A stretch of 21,133 nt of DNA, from positions 1 to 21,133 of IMG/VR virus record IMGVR_UViG_3300027704_000200; one strand, written 5' to 3'. The notes under the pieces were generated by a model. That model was not told where the DNA came from, did not search any database, and saw only the letters and a list, made by a program, of their open reading frames with translations. Each line of letters begins with the position of its first letter. The stretch's first letter is position 1. Below are positions 7,773 to 15,735 of the stretch, piece by piece. The stretch is from a virus. Both the position numbers and the translations under genes were made by a program.

Positions 7773-8017
7773 TGGCTGTTCGTAAAACAAAAAAAGGCGC
7801 TTCATTAAGAAGATGGTTTAAAGAAAAGTGGACAGACGAAAAGGGTAACGAGTGTGGATCTACTAAAAACAAAAACACTAAAAAGTGTAGGCCCTCTAAA
7901 AGAATAAGTAAAAACACTCCTAAAATATGGAGCGAAATGTCTCCAGAGCAAAAAAGAAAAGCTGTAGCGGAAAAGAAAAGAACTGGTATGGGTAAAAGAA
8001 CTTCAAGAATTACATAA
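7772..8017 (+). CDS. Small basic protein, SLRxWFKEKW family
   Basis: An 81-residue protein. SLRRWFKEKWTDEKGNECGS near the N-terminus, KKCRPSKRISKNTP in the middle and MSPEQKRKAVAEKKRTG at the end match a pattern seen in small basic marine phage proteins that often sit beside the SAYASGA type. Two Cys (ECG, KKC) may form a metal site or a disulfide. The ATG overlaps the upstream stop. The stop lies inside the hexamer-repeat leader of the next gene. Confidence 0.75.
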   Translation: MAVRKTKKGASLRRWFKEKWTDEKGNECGSTKNKNTKKCRPSKRISKNTPKIWSEMSPEQKRKAVAEKKRTGMGKRTSRIT

Positions 8018-8040
8018 ACATAAACATAAACACAAACACA
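8013..8040 (+). promoter_or_regulatory. Hexamer-periodic A/C-rich leader before 8041 gene
   Basis: C residues recur every 6 bases at 8013, 8019, 8025, 8031 and 8037 in a background of A and T (CATAAA three times, then CACAAA CACA). The last is 4 bases before the ATG. No SD is present. A second leader with the same phase lies before the gene at 8611. It is probably an unstructured translation-enhancing leader; that role is inferred. Confidence 0.5.
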
Positions 8041-8544
8041 ATGGAAAGTAACAAACAAAGAGCAAAGAACGACTTAAGCATGAATCCTATAGCTGACAAA
8101 TCAGCTGCAAAAATGATAAACATTAAAGGAGCTTCACAACCATTTTCAATGCAAATGGCAAAGACAAAAGAAACATTGCCTATGAAAAGCTATGCACCAT
8201 TAGCTAATAAGCAAGGTTATAATTCAAGACTTGATGAATCATTAGGTGAAAGAAACGGAAATAAATCTCAATCTATGAAAGCTCGTAGAGATGAGTCTAA
8301 AGGCGAGAAAACAAGTACGGGTGATCCAGCTTACTCGGCAAACAAAAATTCATCACCAGCAGGAATGATGAAAGACAAATCGGTTATATTTAATAAATCG
8401 GAATCACCTTTTATGAAATCAGAACAAAAAGTAGAGCAAGACTATGCTAGAAATGCTATTGCTGATTATAAAGCTGGTGATAAGAAAGCCGGTAATTACG
8501 AAAAAAAGAAAGCGCTAGAAACAGCTGCTGGAGAAGGTAAATAA
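8041..8544 (+). CDS. Polar, probably disordered protein
   Basis: A 167-residue protein rich in Lys, Ser, Asn, Met and Ala with few hydrophobic residues, so probably disordered. SRLDESLGERNGNKSQSMKA near residues 61-80 and a following RRDESKGEK resemble low-complexity DES-rich segments in other marine phage proteins. The C-terminal 40 residues look helical (VEQDYARNAIADYKAGDKK). It has a hexamer-repeat leader in front, which suggests strong translation. Candidate scaffold or internal virion protein, but there is no direct evidence. Confidence 0.65.
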   Translation: MESNKQRAKNDLSMNPIADKSAAKMINIKGASQPFSMQMAKTKETLPMKSYAPLANKQGYNSRLDESLGERNGNKSQSMKARRDESKGEKTSTGDPAYSANKNSSPAGMMKDKSVIFNKSESPFMKSEQKVEQDYARNAIADYKAGDKKAGNYEKKKALETAAGEGK

Positions 8545-8576
8545 TAACAGAATAGGACTGTATAAACCTAGCCTAA

Positions 8577-8610
8577 CATAAACATAAACAATAACAAAAA
8601 CAAAAACAAA
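8577..8610 (+). promoter_or_regulatory. Hexamer-periodic A/C-rich leader before 8611 gene
   Basis: C residues sit exactly every 6 bases at 8577, 8583, 8589, 8595, 8601 and 8607, all other bases being A or T. The last C is 4 bases before the ATG, the same phase as at 8013-8040. The 5' part repeats CATAAA; the 3' part is CAAAAA. The region 8545-8576 upstream could carry a promoter but shows no motif I can assign. Confidence 0.55.
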
Positions 8611-8997
8611 ATGGCAAAATTCATTAAATTTAACGTAGTAAATTCAGGGGCTGCTTCGCCACTTGGACCAAGAGAATCAATTCTTGTAAACATTGAAGAC
8701 ATTACAACAGTAGCTGCAACTGGAGCAACTGGAGCAAATGCTAAAACAGTAGTAGTTGGTTTAACAGGTAGAGCTGCACAAGCTGCGGGTTACCGAACAT
8801 TAACTTTAACGGTTTCAACTAGTATTTCTGCTGCAGTAAATCCAACTATAGCAAGTGGAGTGGCAAATCCTTTAGTTACTGCGGTAAGATCTGCAATGAC
8901 AGCTAATCCAGGGGGAGTAACTGCTTCTGCTCAATTAGGGGTAGATCAAGCAGCAACACCTGCTCAAATGTATTTTAGAACAGCAGCATTCGCTTAA
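8611..8997 (+). CDS. Small Ala/Thr-rich putative structural protein
   Basis: A 128-residue protein, rich in Ala, Thr, Val and Gly, with no charged clusters. It starts MAKFIKFNVVNSG and includes an AVRSAMTANPGGVTASAQL stretch. I have seen similar short proteins with an ...ALTANPGG... segment in Bacteroidota phages, where they lack an assigned function. It has its own leader (8577-8610) and a strong terminator just downstream (9012-9045). This arrangement suggests a short, highly expressed transcription unit, as expected of a decoration or other abundant virion protein. That role is inferred. Confidence 0.7.
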   Translation: MAKFIKFNVVNSGAASPLGPRESILVNIEDITTVAATGATGANAKTVVVGLTGRAAQAAGYRTLTLTVSTSISAAVNPTIASGVANPLVTAVRSAMTANPGGVTASAQLGVDQAATPAQMYFRTAAFA

Positions 8998-9011
8998 TAG
9001 CAATTAAATAG

Positions 9012-9045
9012 TCTTGCGAGGTTTAATTATCTCGCAGGATTTTTT
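9012..9045 (+). terminator. Rho-independent terminator after 8611 gene
   Basis: Left arm 9012-9020 (TCTTGCGAG) pairs with right arm 9031-9039 (CTCGCAGGA) over 9 base pairs with one G-T wobble. The loop is 10 bases, and T6 follows at 9040-9045. The next gene's ATG is at 9049, so the hairpin also sits in that gene's start region. Confidence 0.9.
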
Positions 9046-9048
9046 ATT

Positions 9049-9360
9049 ATGGCATTTAAAATAAACCCACCATACGCAATATCCAATACTCCTATATATC
9101 ATAAGGACATGGATGACAATACTATGGGATTAGCTAATAATAATGGCACCATATTGCTAAATAAAAATTTGCCTCTTCATAAAGAAAAAGAAGTTATTGA
9201 TCATGAAATGGTTCATATCAATCAAATGAAAAGAGGTGATTTAGATTATGACGATAAGAATGTTTATTGGAAAGGAAAAACTTATCCAAGAAGCAAAATG
9301 AAAGAAGGAGCAAAAAATCTTCCTTGGGAAAAAGAAGCATACGATAAACAAAAACAATAA
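9049..9360 (+). CDS. Putative zinc metallopeptidase (HExxH)
   Basis: A 103-residue protein. VIDHEMVHINQMKRGDLDYDD contains the HExxH zinc motif (His52, Glu53, His56). A downstream LPWEKEAY (91-97) could give the third ligand Glu, a pattern seen in small zincin-like proteins where P-W-E-x-E-A follows the helix. The N-terminal half includes a GTILLNKNLP strand. It is short, with no signal peptide. It sits between a terminator and the holin gene. It could be a virion maturation or lysis-associated peptidase; the substrate is unknown. Confidence 0.7.
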   Translation: MAFKINPPYAISNTPIYHKDMDDNTMGLANNNGTILLNKNLPLHKEKEVIDHEMVHINQMKRGDLDYDDKNVYWKGKTYPRSKMKEGAKNLPWEKEAYDKQKQ

Positions 9361-9361
9361 A

Positions 9362-9766
9362 ATGAACAAAATATTTGCATGGCTTACTGGTAGCGTTATC
9401 AAAGAAGTTGGCGATGTTATTGATAAGTTCACGACAACAAAAGAAGAAAAGCTAGAAGCTCAAAGACAAATCAAATTAATACTTGAGTCTGCGGAGGCTA
9501 ATGCACAAAAGGAAGTAACTTCACGTTGGGAATCAGACATGAATTCAGATAGCTGGCTTTCAAAAAATATACGACCAATGATACTAATATATTTAACTTT
9601 TATATTTAGTGCTTTGGCATTTACAGATGGGAACATCGGTGAATTTAAAATAGAACAATCATACATACCTATATTTCAAACATTACTTGTAACTGCTTAC
9701 GGAGCTTATTTCGTAGGAAGATCTTGGGAAAAAGGTAAAAAAATAACAAACGAAAAACAACAATAA
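9362..9766 (+). CDS. Holin, GTA 3TM-type superfamily
   Basis: A 134-residue protein. An amphipathic N-terminal helix and a charged helix (TTTKEEKLEAQRQIKLILES) come before the signature RWESDMNSDSWLSKNIRPMI at 55-74. That signature is typical of the GTA_holin_3TM family (R-W-x-x-D-M-x-S-D-S-W-L-S-x-N-x-R-P). Membrane segments are at about 72-88 and 101-118, followed by a basic tail. A holin makes the inner-membrane hole that lets the endolysin reach the wall. It starts one base after the metallopeptidase stop. Only two membrane segments are clear. Confidence 0.85.
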   Translation: MNKIFAWLTGSVIKEVGDVIDKFTTTKEEKLEAQRQIKLILESAEANAQKEVTSRWESDMNSDSWLSKNIRPMILIYLTFIFSALAFTDGNIGEFKIEQSYIPIFQTLLVTAYGAYFVGRSWEKGKKITNEKQQ

Positions 9767-9767
9767 A

Positions 9768-10019
9768 ATGGGACAATACGGAAATCAACCAGATTTTGGA
9801 ACAATGATAAACGTTATAGCGGCTTTTCCTGCTACAGCACCTACACCATCAGTATTATACATAGGTACAGTTACTGCTCCGGCTACTATAACTGTTAAGT
9901 GTGTAGATGGCACAACGGCTACTTTTACTAATATCACTTCAGGGTTTTTTCCTATTGTAGTTGATAAAGTAGTATCTGCGGTTGGAATAGTACCTGCTGA
10001 TGTAATATTTGTAAGGTAA
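9768..10019 (+). CDS. Spike-base-like small beta protein
   Basis: An 83-residue protein. The order LYIGT.., ITVKCVDGTTATFTNIT, SGFFPIVVDKVVSAVGIVPADVIFV resembles the small GTA/phage spike-base proteins (RCAP_rcc01079 type), which read ALYVGTGG....DG..VTF.NVPAG..LPV...RV...GTTA.DIVAL. The match is by eye and the N-terminus is short. It lies just upstream of three spike genes, which fits a baseplate or spike-attachment job. An unrelated beta-barrel is also possible. Confidence 0.55.
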   Translation: MGQYGNQPDFGTMINVIAAFPATAPTPSVLYIGTVTAPATITVKCVDGTTATFTNITSGFFPIVVDKVVSAVGIVPADVIFVR

Positions 10020-10020
10020 T

Positions 10021-10176
10021 ATGAGTTTTGGTATAGGACTAGGATTATCAATACCCGGAGATATGTTTTCCGGAGCAGTATCTTCTGAGATTGTTTTAGC
10101 TTTTATAACAAGAGTTATTGCCGATGGCGGTAGAGTAGAAAGCACACAATGTATTGATGAAAAACTAAAAATATAA
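10021..10176 (+). CDS. 51-residue protein with RVIADGGRVE motif
   Basis: It reads MSFGIGLGLSIPGDM... then EIVLAFITRVIADGGRVE and ends in a C-I-D-E-K-L-K tail. The pattern AFITRV.ADGG.VE....C recurs in small proteins or N-terminal segments linked to fibres in Bacteroidota phages. It is one base from the upstream stop and two bases before the first spike gene. Probably a virion or spike-associated small protein. Confidence 0.65.
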   Translation: MSFGIGLGLSIPGDMFSGAVSSEIVLAFITRVIADGGRVESTQCIDEKLKI

Positions 10177-10178
10177 AT

Positions 10179-12161
10179 ATGGCTTTACCAAATATGGCAA
10201 TGATTCCAAGTGGATATAAGCCTACTAAATTATATAGTGTACTTCCAACACCTGCTGTGAGTGATGTGGAATTGATTGCAAATGGAGACTTTGCAACAAA
10301 CAGTAATTGGACTAAAGACACAGGATGGAGTATTTCGGGAGGTTCTTTAAATTACAATGGTCCAGCTTCAAGTACCAGTAATTCAAGGCAGCTTATTTCA
10401 AGTTACTCATTGTCTAAATTATACGAAGTAACTTACACTATATCAGTAGTAAGTGGAGGTGCTTATGTAAGTTTAGGTTATGGACCCCTTACTACAAGAA
10501 CAGTAAGTGGAACATATACGGAGCAAGGTTACTTTAATGATAGTGGTACCTTTAATGGGTATCTTAGAATATATTCATCAGGAGCATCTGAGTTCTCAAT
10601 AAGCAATATATCAGTTAAAGAATTTACAGTTTTAGACGCTGATTTCACAGTAACAAGAGCAACACCAGCAACACGAGTTAATCAACAAGGTTTAATAGAA
10701 ACACCCAACTTTATTGAAAGTGGAGAATTGGTTACTAATGGAGATTTTTCAAATGGTTCAGTAGGATGGAGTGTAGGTTCCCAATGGACTGTTGCTAATG
10801 GAGCTGCTTCTTTAGTTGGAGATGGCAATAACAATACTCTCGGATACCCACTTACACTTATTCAATTTAGAACTTACAAAGTTACTTTTGATGTTTTAGC
10901 TATTAGTGGAAGAGGTAAGATTCAAATGCAAAGTGCCATTTCTAATGAATATAGCACTACTGGTTCTAAGGTATTTTATGTTTATATGGCTAACAATCCT
11001 TTTCCAAATGCTGATTTTTCAAGGAGGACTGGTGTTGTGTCAATGACAATAACTAACATATCAATAGTAGAAGTAGAAACAGAGGATATCCCAAGATTAG
11101 ACTATACAGATGGAACGTGTCCAGTTCTTTTGACAGAACCGCAGTCAACAAATTTTATACCTTATTCAAATGGTTTAAATCAGGGCTTTTTTACTAAAGC
11201 AAATACAACAATAACTCCAAACCAAGATATTGCACCAAGCGGATTAAATGAAGCGTGGTTAGTGTCTGCAGTTGGCTCAAGTCCAAGAATTTCTTCAAAC
11301 GGGGCTTTTGGGTCGGGTAATTTTTCTTTAAGTTGGTTTGTCAAAAAGAAAACATCAAGTTATTTTAAACTTAGACTATACAATGGGGCTACAAATCACG
11401 ATGCGATTTTTGATTTAGAAAATGGAACTTTAACAAGTGGGAATGGAAGCATTAAATCTTATGTAAATGGTTGGTATAGATGCACGTTGAATTACGACAC
11501 GACTGCCGCTCACTCCGCACAAGCATACGTGAGTGATACAAGCACGGGAAGCATATATATGTGGGGCAATCAAATAGAGCCTTTACCTTATAGTACTTCA
11601 ATAATTCCCACCTCTGGAATTGCAGCTACTCGTAATAAAGATATAGTAAATAATGCTGGTACATCTGCTACTTATAATTCAACAGAGGGAGTTTTATTTG
11701 TAGAGATGGCAACCTTTGCTGATGACGATAATTCTTTTAGATTCATAAGTTTAAATGATGGTACGCCAAACAATGCAGTCAAATTTGTATTTCACTTTAA
11801 TACTGTATATGCAGAAACCGTTGTAGGAGGTGTTAATCAAGGAACTACGTCTTACGTGTTCCCTTCTATTACAAGTAAAAACAAAATAGCTTTTAAGTAC
11901 AAGGAAAATAATTTCAGTTTTTGGGTTAATGGTGCTGAGGTTGGTACTGATTTAGTGGGTAGCGTTTTAGCTGCAAACACATTAAACAATTTGTCATTTG
12001 ATAGAGGAGATTCAGCCTCTCCTTTCTATGGTAAAACATCACAAGTACAAGTATTCAACACTGCATTATCTGATTTTGATTTACAAAACCTTACAAGTAA
12101 TGCAACTGCTTATGCAACTTATGAAACAATGAGAACTTCATTAAACTTTAATATACAATAA
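10179..12161 (+). CDS. Phage spike protein 1 with CBM-like and LamG-like regions
   Basis: A 660-residue protein. Regions in order: two carbohydrate-binding-like jelly-roll regions, each opening with NGDF...W (about 32-148 and 185-297), with a FTVTRATPATRVNQQGLIE linker near 155 between them; a head-spike-fibre-type region starting at LLTEPQSTNFIPYS (about 300-490), ending in IYMWGNQIEP..YSTSIIPTSG; and a C-terminal LamG/concanavalin-like domain (about 495-650) with KIAFKYKENNFSFWVNGAEV and VQVFNTALSD. Role: binding of surface glycans during adsorption, inferred from domains. It has two CBM-like regions where its paralogs have one. Confidence 0.8.
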   Translation: MALPNMAMIPSGYKPTKLYSVLPTPAVSDVELIANGDFATNSNWTKDTGWSISGGSLNYNGPASSTSNSRQLISSYSLSKLYEVTYTISVVSGGAYVSLGYGPLTTRTVSGTYTEQGYFNDSGTFNGYLRIYSSGASEFSISNISVKEFTVLDADFTVTRATPATRVNQQGLIETPNFIESGELVTNGDFSNGSVGWSVGSQWTVANGAASLVGDGNNNTLGYPLTLIQFRTYKVTFDVLAISGRGKIQMQSAISNEYSTTGSKVFYVYMANNPFPNADFSRRTGVVSMTITNISIVEVETEDIPRLDYTDGTCPVLLTEPQSTNFIPYSNGLNQGFFTKANTTITPNQDIAPSGLNEAWLVSAVGSSPRISSNGAFGSGNFSLSWFVKKKTSSYFKLRLYNGATNHDAIFDLENGTLTSGNGSIKSYVNGWYRCTLNYDTTAAHSAQAYVSDTSTGSIYMWGNQIEPLPYSTSIIPTSGIAATRNKDIVNNAGTSATYNSTEGVLFVEMATFADDDNSFRFISLNDGTPNNAVKFVFHFNTVYAETVVGGVNQGTTSYVFPSITSKNKIAFKYKENNFSFWVNGAEVGTDLVGSVLAANTLNNLSFDRGDSASPFYGKTSQVQVFNTALSDFDLQNLTSNATAYATYETMRTSLNFNIQ

Positions 12162-12163
12162 AT

Positions 12164-13750
12164 ATGGCTAATACATTAAGCTTAGGGAGTGGTAATTGGG
12201 GAGCAAAAGAGTCTTTATTACTTGGGTATTATGAAAATGGAGGAAAGTTCTTTCCCGAAACATTTGATGTTACAAGAGCAACTAGTGGAACAAGGGTTAA
12301 TAAAGCGGGATTGATTGAAACACCTACAGAGATACTTAGTGGTGATTTAGTTATAAATGGGGATTTTGATACAGATTCAGATTGGATTTTGGATAGTGGT
12401 TGGAGTATATCAAGCGGAAAAGCAAGTTGTAATGGAATTACAGGGTACATTACAGAGGCAAACGCAACTTTATCAGCAGGGAAGAGTTATAAAATGACCT
12501 ATACAGTAACTGATTACACGAGCGGCTCAGTAAGAATAAGGTGTGGAGGTACAAGCGGAACTTTTAGAACAAGCGTTGGAACCTATACAGAAGTTCTACT
12601 TTATTCGGGTAGCACTTTTAAAACAAATCTTTACTCCAGCTCATTCATTGGCTCAATAGACAACGTATCTGTAATAGAAGTAAACCAAGACAACCTTGCT
12701 CGTATAGATTACTTAGATGATGCTAAAGGTGCTTTATTGACAGAGCCGCAGTCGACAAACCTAATACCTTATAGCGAGGACTTTAGTAATGGTAGTTGGA
12801 ATAAACAGTCAGGGATAATACCTACTTATAACACAACCGAAACTTTAAGTCCAGATGGAACTTATAATGCAACTAAATTTGTAGGTAATGGTACTACTGG
12901 AGTTTTCAAATCAGGTGTTAGTGTATCAGGAAATATATCAAGGTCTGTTTATTTAAAAAGTGTATCAGGTAATACAACTGCTATATTTAAAGACCCAAAC
13001 GCTGAAGGTGGCGCAACTCCTGTAAATTTAACAATAACTAATGAATGGCAAAGATTTGAATTAATAGGAGATAACGGTACTTCTGCTCAGGGATTATGGA
13101 TAGATGATATTACGTCAGATGGATTATATATGTGGGGCGCTCAATTAGAAGGAGAAAACGCAGTAGGTTATAACGGAGAGTATGCTACTTCGTATATTCC
13201 AACCTTTAACGGAATCGTTTCTCGTAATAAAGATGAGGTTACTAACGGAGGGGATGTAAATAGTTTTGGTTCTGAAGGGGTTTTATATGCAGAAATAGCA
13301 GCGTTAGCTAATGATGGTACTTATAGAATATTTTCTATAAATGATGGAAGCAGAAATAATAGGGTTTACCTACAATACATTGATACAAGTAATACCCTCG
13401 GTGCAGTTGTAAAAAGTTCAAATACTACTCAAGCTAATATGACATTTGTTTTAGCTGATGAAACAAATTTTGTAAAAGTAGGATTTAAGTACAAGGCTAA
13501 TGATTTTGCTTTGTGGGTTAATGGTGTAGAGGTAGCAACTGATACAAGTGGATTATCTCCAATAGGTTTAAATAATTTAGCTTTTAATGATGGAGAATCA
13601 AATGATTTCTTTGGAAAAACTAAAAACATCCAAGCATTCAACACCGCTTTATCAGATTCAGATTTATTATCTTTAACAACAACTGGTTCGGTTCCATATT
13701 GGACACAATATAGTGCAATGGCAACAACACTTAATTATACAAATAAATAA
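12164..13750 (+). CDS. Phage spike protein 2, paralog
   Basis: A 528-residue paralog of the preceding gene. It begins MANTLSLGSGNWGAKESLLL, then FDVTRATSGTRVNKAGLIET, one CBM-like region from VINGDFDTDSDW, an ARIDYLDDAKGALLTEPQST block, a central region ending LYMWGAQLEG, and a C-terminal LamG-like domain with VGFKYKANDFALWVNGVEVA and IQAFNTALSD. It starts 2 bases after the first spike. Nucleotide identity to spike 3 is high in patches (for example 12650-12666). Role as for the first spike: host-surface binding. Confidence 0.8.
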   Translation: MANTLSLGSGNWGAKESLLLGYYENGGKFFPETFDVTRATSGTRVNKAGLIETPTEILSGDLVINGDFDTDSDWILDSGWSISSGKASCNGITGYITEANATLSAGKSYKMTYTVTDYTSGSVRIRCGGTSGTFRTSVGTYTEVLLYSGSTFKTNLYSSSFIGSIDNVSVIEVNQDNLARIDYLDDAKGALLTEPQSTNLIPYSEDFSNGSWNKQSGIIPTYNTTETLSPDGTYNATKFVGNGTTGVFKSGVSVSGNISRSVYLKSVSGNTTAIFKDPNAEGGATPVNLTITNEWQRFELIGDNGTSAQGLWIDDITSDGLYMWGAQLEGENAVGYNGEYATSYIPTFNGIVSRNKDEVTNGGDVNSFGSEGVLYAEIAALANDGTYRIFSINDGSRNNRVYLQYIDTSNTLGAVVKSSNTTQANMTFVLADETNFVKVGFKYKANDFALWVNGVEVATDTSGLSPIGLNNLAFNDGESNDFFGKTKNIQAFNTALSDSDLLSLTTTGSVPYWTQYSAMATTLNYTNK

Positions 13751-13751
13751 T

Positions 13752-15365
13752 ATGAGTAAAGCAAGTTTAATAGTAGGTAATAGTAATTGGGCAATAAAAG
13801 ATTCTTCTTTACTTGGTTACAATATAAATGATTCTAATATATATTCTCCATTTCCTTTTGATGTTACAAGAGCAACTCCAGCTACAACAGTTAACAAAGC
13901 TGGGTTGATAGTAACGGATGAAGAAATACTTAGTGGTGATTTGGTTACAAATGGCTCTTTTGCCACAGATAGTGATTGGGCATTTATTGGAACAACAGAA
14001 ATAAGCAATGGGGTTGCAAGTTTTCCAAATAGTACAAATAGTTTTTTAATACAATCTAATGTTTTTGATTTATCAGTTAAAACATATAAACTACAATATA
14101 AAGTTGTAACAACAAATGGAAATAATTTTAGACTTGCGGGTGGTAATTCTGCTTTTGATAGTTTAAATTTAGATAGTGCTACAATAGGATTTAAAACGGT
14201 TTATATAACAAGTAATGGCACTAAGCAAAACTTACAATTTAATAATAATACTTTCATAGGCTCAATAGACAACGTTTCAGTAGTAGAAGTAAACCGAAAC
14301 AACCTTGCTCGTATAGACTATTTAGATAGTACTGATGGAGTTCTTTTAACAGAGCCTCAGTCAACTAACTTGTACGTGCAGTCATCATCATTTGTAGGTA
14401 ATTGGCAAGCAAGTAATTTAAACTTAACTTTATCTTCTGTATTATCTCCTAATGGTATTGATTATGCTACTAAAGTAGAGCAAACTTCAATTTATGGTAA
14501 TTATTATAGGGTAAAAACAGTTGTAAGTGGAAGCGATTATACACACTCTATATTTGCAAAAAAAGGAAATACAGATTGGATTTATTTAAGACCCGTTGAT
14601 TTTGACGTAAGTGCTGACAATAAAGTTTGGTTTGATTTAAATAATGGGGTAGTAGGAACAGATTCAGCTGGAGTAGGTAGTATAAAAGATTATGGTAATG
14701 GATGGTACAGATGCTCTATTAAATTTAATACTACAACAGATTTAACTGGTAGAGTTCTTGGATATAATTGTAACAGTGATGGAGATTCTGTTGGTTCAGT
14801 AGGTCTAACTTCTTACATTTGGGGCGCTCAATTAGAACAAAAATCATATAGCACTTCAATAATCCCCACCTCTGGTTCAACAGTTACAAGAAACCAAGAC
14901 TTAGTTAATAATGGCGGAGAGGTAAGTACATTTAATAGTGAAGAGGGTGTATTATTTGTAGAGATAGCAGCGTTGGCTAATAGTGGAAATACTCGAATGA
15001 TAAATATTTCAGATGGAACGACTCTTAACAGAGTGGAAATAAGTTATTCATCAAGTGACAATTTGATTAGGGTTGTTTTTACTATAGGTGGAGTTTCAAC
15101 CGCATTTAACGCGTCTATCGCTGCAAATGTTTTTAACTTTAATAAAATAGCTTTTAGGTATAAAGAAAATGATTTTAAGGCGTATTTAAATGGAATAAAT
15201 GTTTTCACACAAACAAGTGGCGCAACTTTCCCATTAAATACACTTAATAGAGTTGATTTTGGCATACCATCAGTAGGTTTTAATTTCTTCGGTAAAACTA
15301 AAAACATCCAAGTATTTAAAAAAGCATTAACAGATGCAGAACTAATAAAATTAACAACTATATAA
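13752..15365 (+). CDS. Phage spike protein 3, paralog
   Basis: A 537-residue paralog. I choose ATG 13752 (MSKASLIVGNSNWAIKDSSL), which aligns with the start of spike 2. An in-frame ATG at 13713 lies inside the previous gene and adds 13 unrelated residues. Layout: FDVTRATPATTVNKAGLI, one CBM-like region (VTNGSFATDSDW), ARIDYLDSTDGVLLTEPQST, a head-spike region ending IWGAQLEQKSYSTSIIPTSG, and a LamG-like C-terminus with IAFRYKENDFKAYLNGINV and IQVFKKALTD. It shares blocks with both neighbours, so it looks like a mosaic. Confidence 0.8.
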   Translation: MSKASLIVGNSNWAIKDSSLLGYNINDSNIYSPFPFDVTRATPATTVNKAGLIVTDEEILSGDLVTNGSFATDSDWAFIGTTEISNGVASFPNSTNSFLIQSNVFDLSVKTYKLQYKVVTTNGNNFRLAGGNSAFDSLNLDSATIGFKTVYITSNGTKQNLQFNNNTFIGSIDNVSVVEVNRNNLARIDYLDSTDGVLLTEPQSTNLYVQSSSFVGNWQASNLNLTLSSVLSPNGIDYATKVEQTSIYGNYYRVKTVVSGSDYTHSIFAKKGNTDWIYLRPVDFDVSADNKVWFDLNNGVVGTDSAGVGSIKDYGNGWYRCSIKFNTTTDLTGRVLGYNCNSDGDSVGSVGLTSYIWGAQLEQKSYSTSIIPTSGSTVTRNQDLVNNGGEVSTFNSEEGVLFVEIAALANSGNTRMINISDGTTLNRVEISYSSSDNLIRVVFTIGGVSTAFNASIAANVFNFNKIAFRYKENDFKAYLNGINVFTQTSGATFPLNTLNRVDFGIPSVGFNFFGKTKNIQVFKKALTDAELIKLTTI

Positions 15366-15369
15366 AGAT

Positions 15370-15735
15370 ATGAATATTTACAAAACAAATTTCCCAACAG
15401 AACAAGAGGGATTCGATTATTTAGTAAGTCAAAACGTTTGGCGAGAAGTAACCGAAGAAGGTGTAACATCTATGCAATATATTAATGGTACTCAAGCGGT
15501 TGTTAATATAGGAAAGGTTGTTGAAATACCAGCAACTTATGACCCAGAAGGTCACGAATTAACACCACCGGTATATTATCCAGGTTGGGCTTATGATATT
15601 ATGTCAACAGATGATGCTTTAGACTTTGGAGAGTTTGAAGTATTTCCAGGGCCAGCATCAGTACATTCATTTTTCGGTTATCCAATAGCGGATGAAGTAG
15701 AACCGGAACCAGAAGAAGAAGAAGATCAAGATTAA
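15370..15735 (+). CDS. Small acidic protein after spike array
   Basis: A 121-residue protein starting MNIYKTNFPTEQEGFDYLV. The last 15 residues are almost all acidic (EVEPEPEEEEDQD). The middle has Tyr/Trp/Pro-rich stretches (VYYPGWAYDIM). I do not recognise a named domain. Similar short acidic-tailed proteins often follow fibre genes in Bacteroidota phages. It starts 4 bases after spike 3. It may be a fibre accessory protein, with low certainty. Confidence 0.6.
   Translation: MNIYKTNFPTEQEGFDYLVSQNVWREVTEEGVTSMQYINGTQAVVNIGKVVEIPATYDPEGHELTPPVYYPGWAYDIMSTDDALDFGEFEVFPGPASVHSFFGYPIADEVEPEPEEEEDQD

Noticed and set aside
13713-13751. Upstream in-frame ATG for spike 3
   Set aside because: It is inside the end of spike 2 and adds 13 residues that do not match the start of its paralog. 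ATG 13752 fits better.
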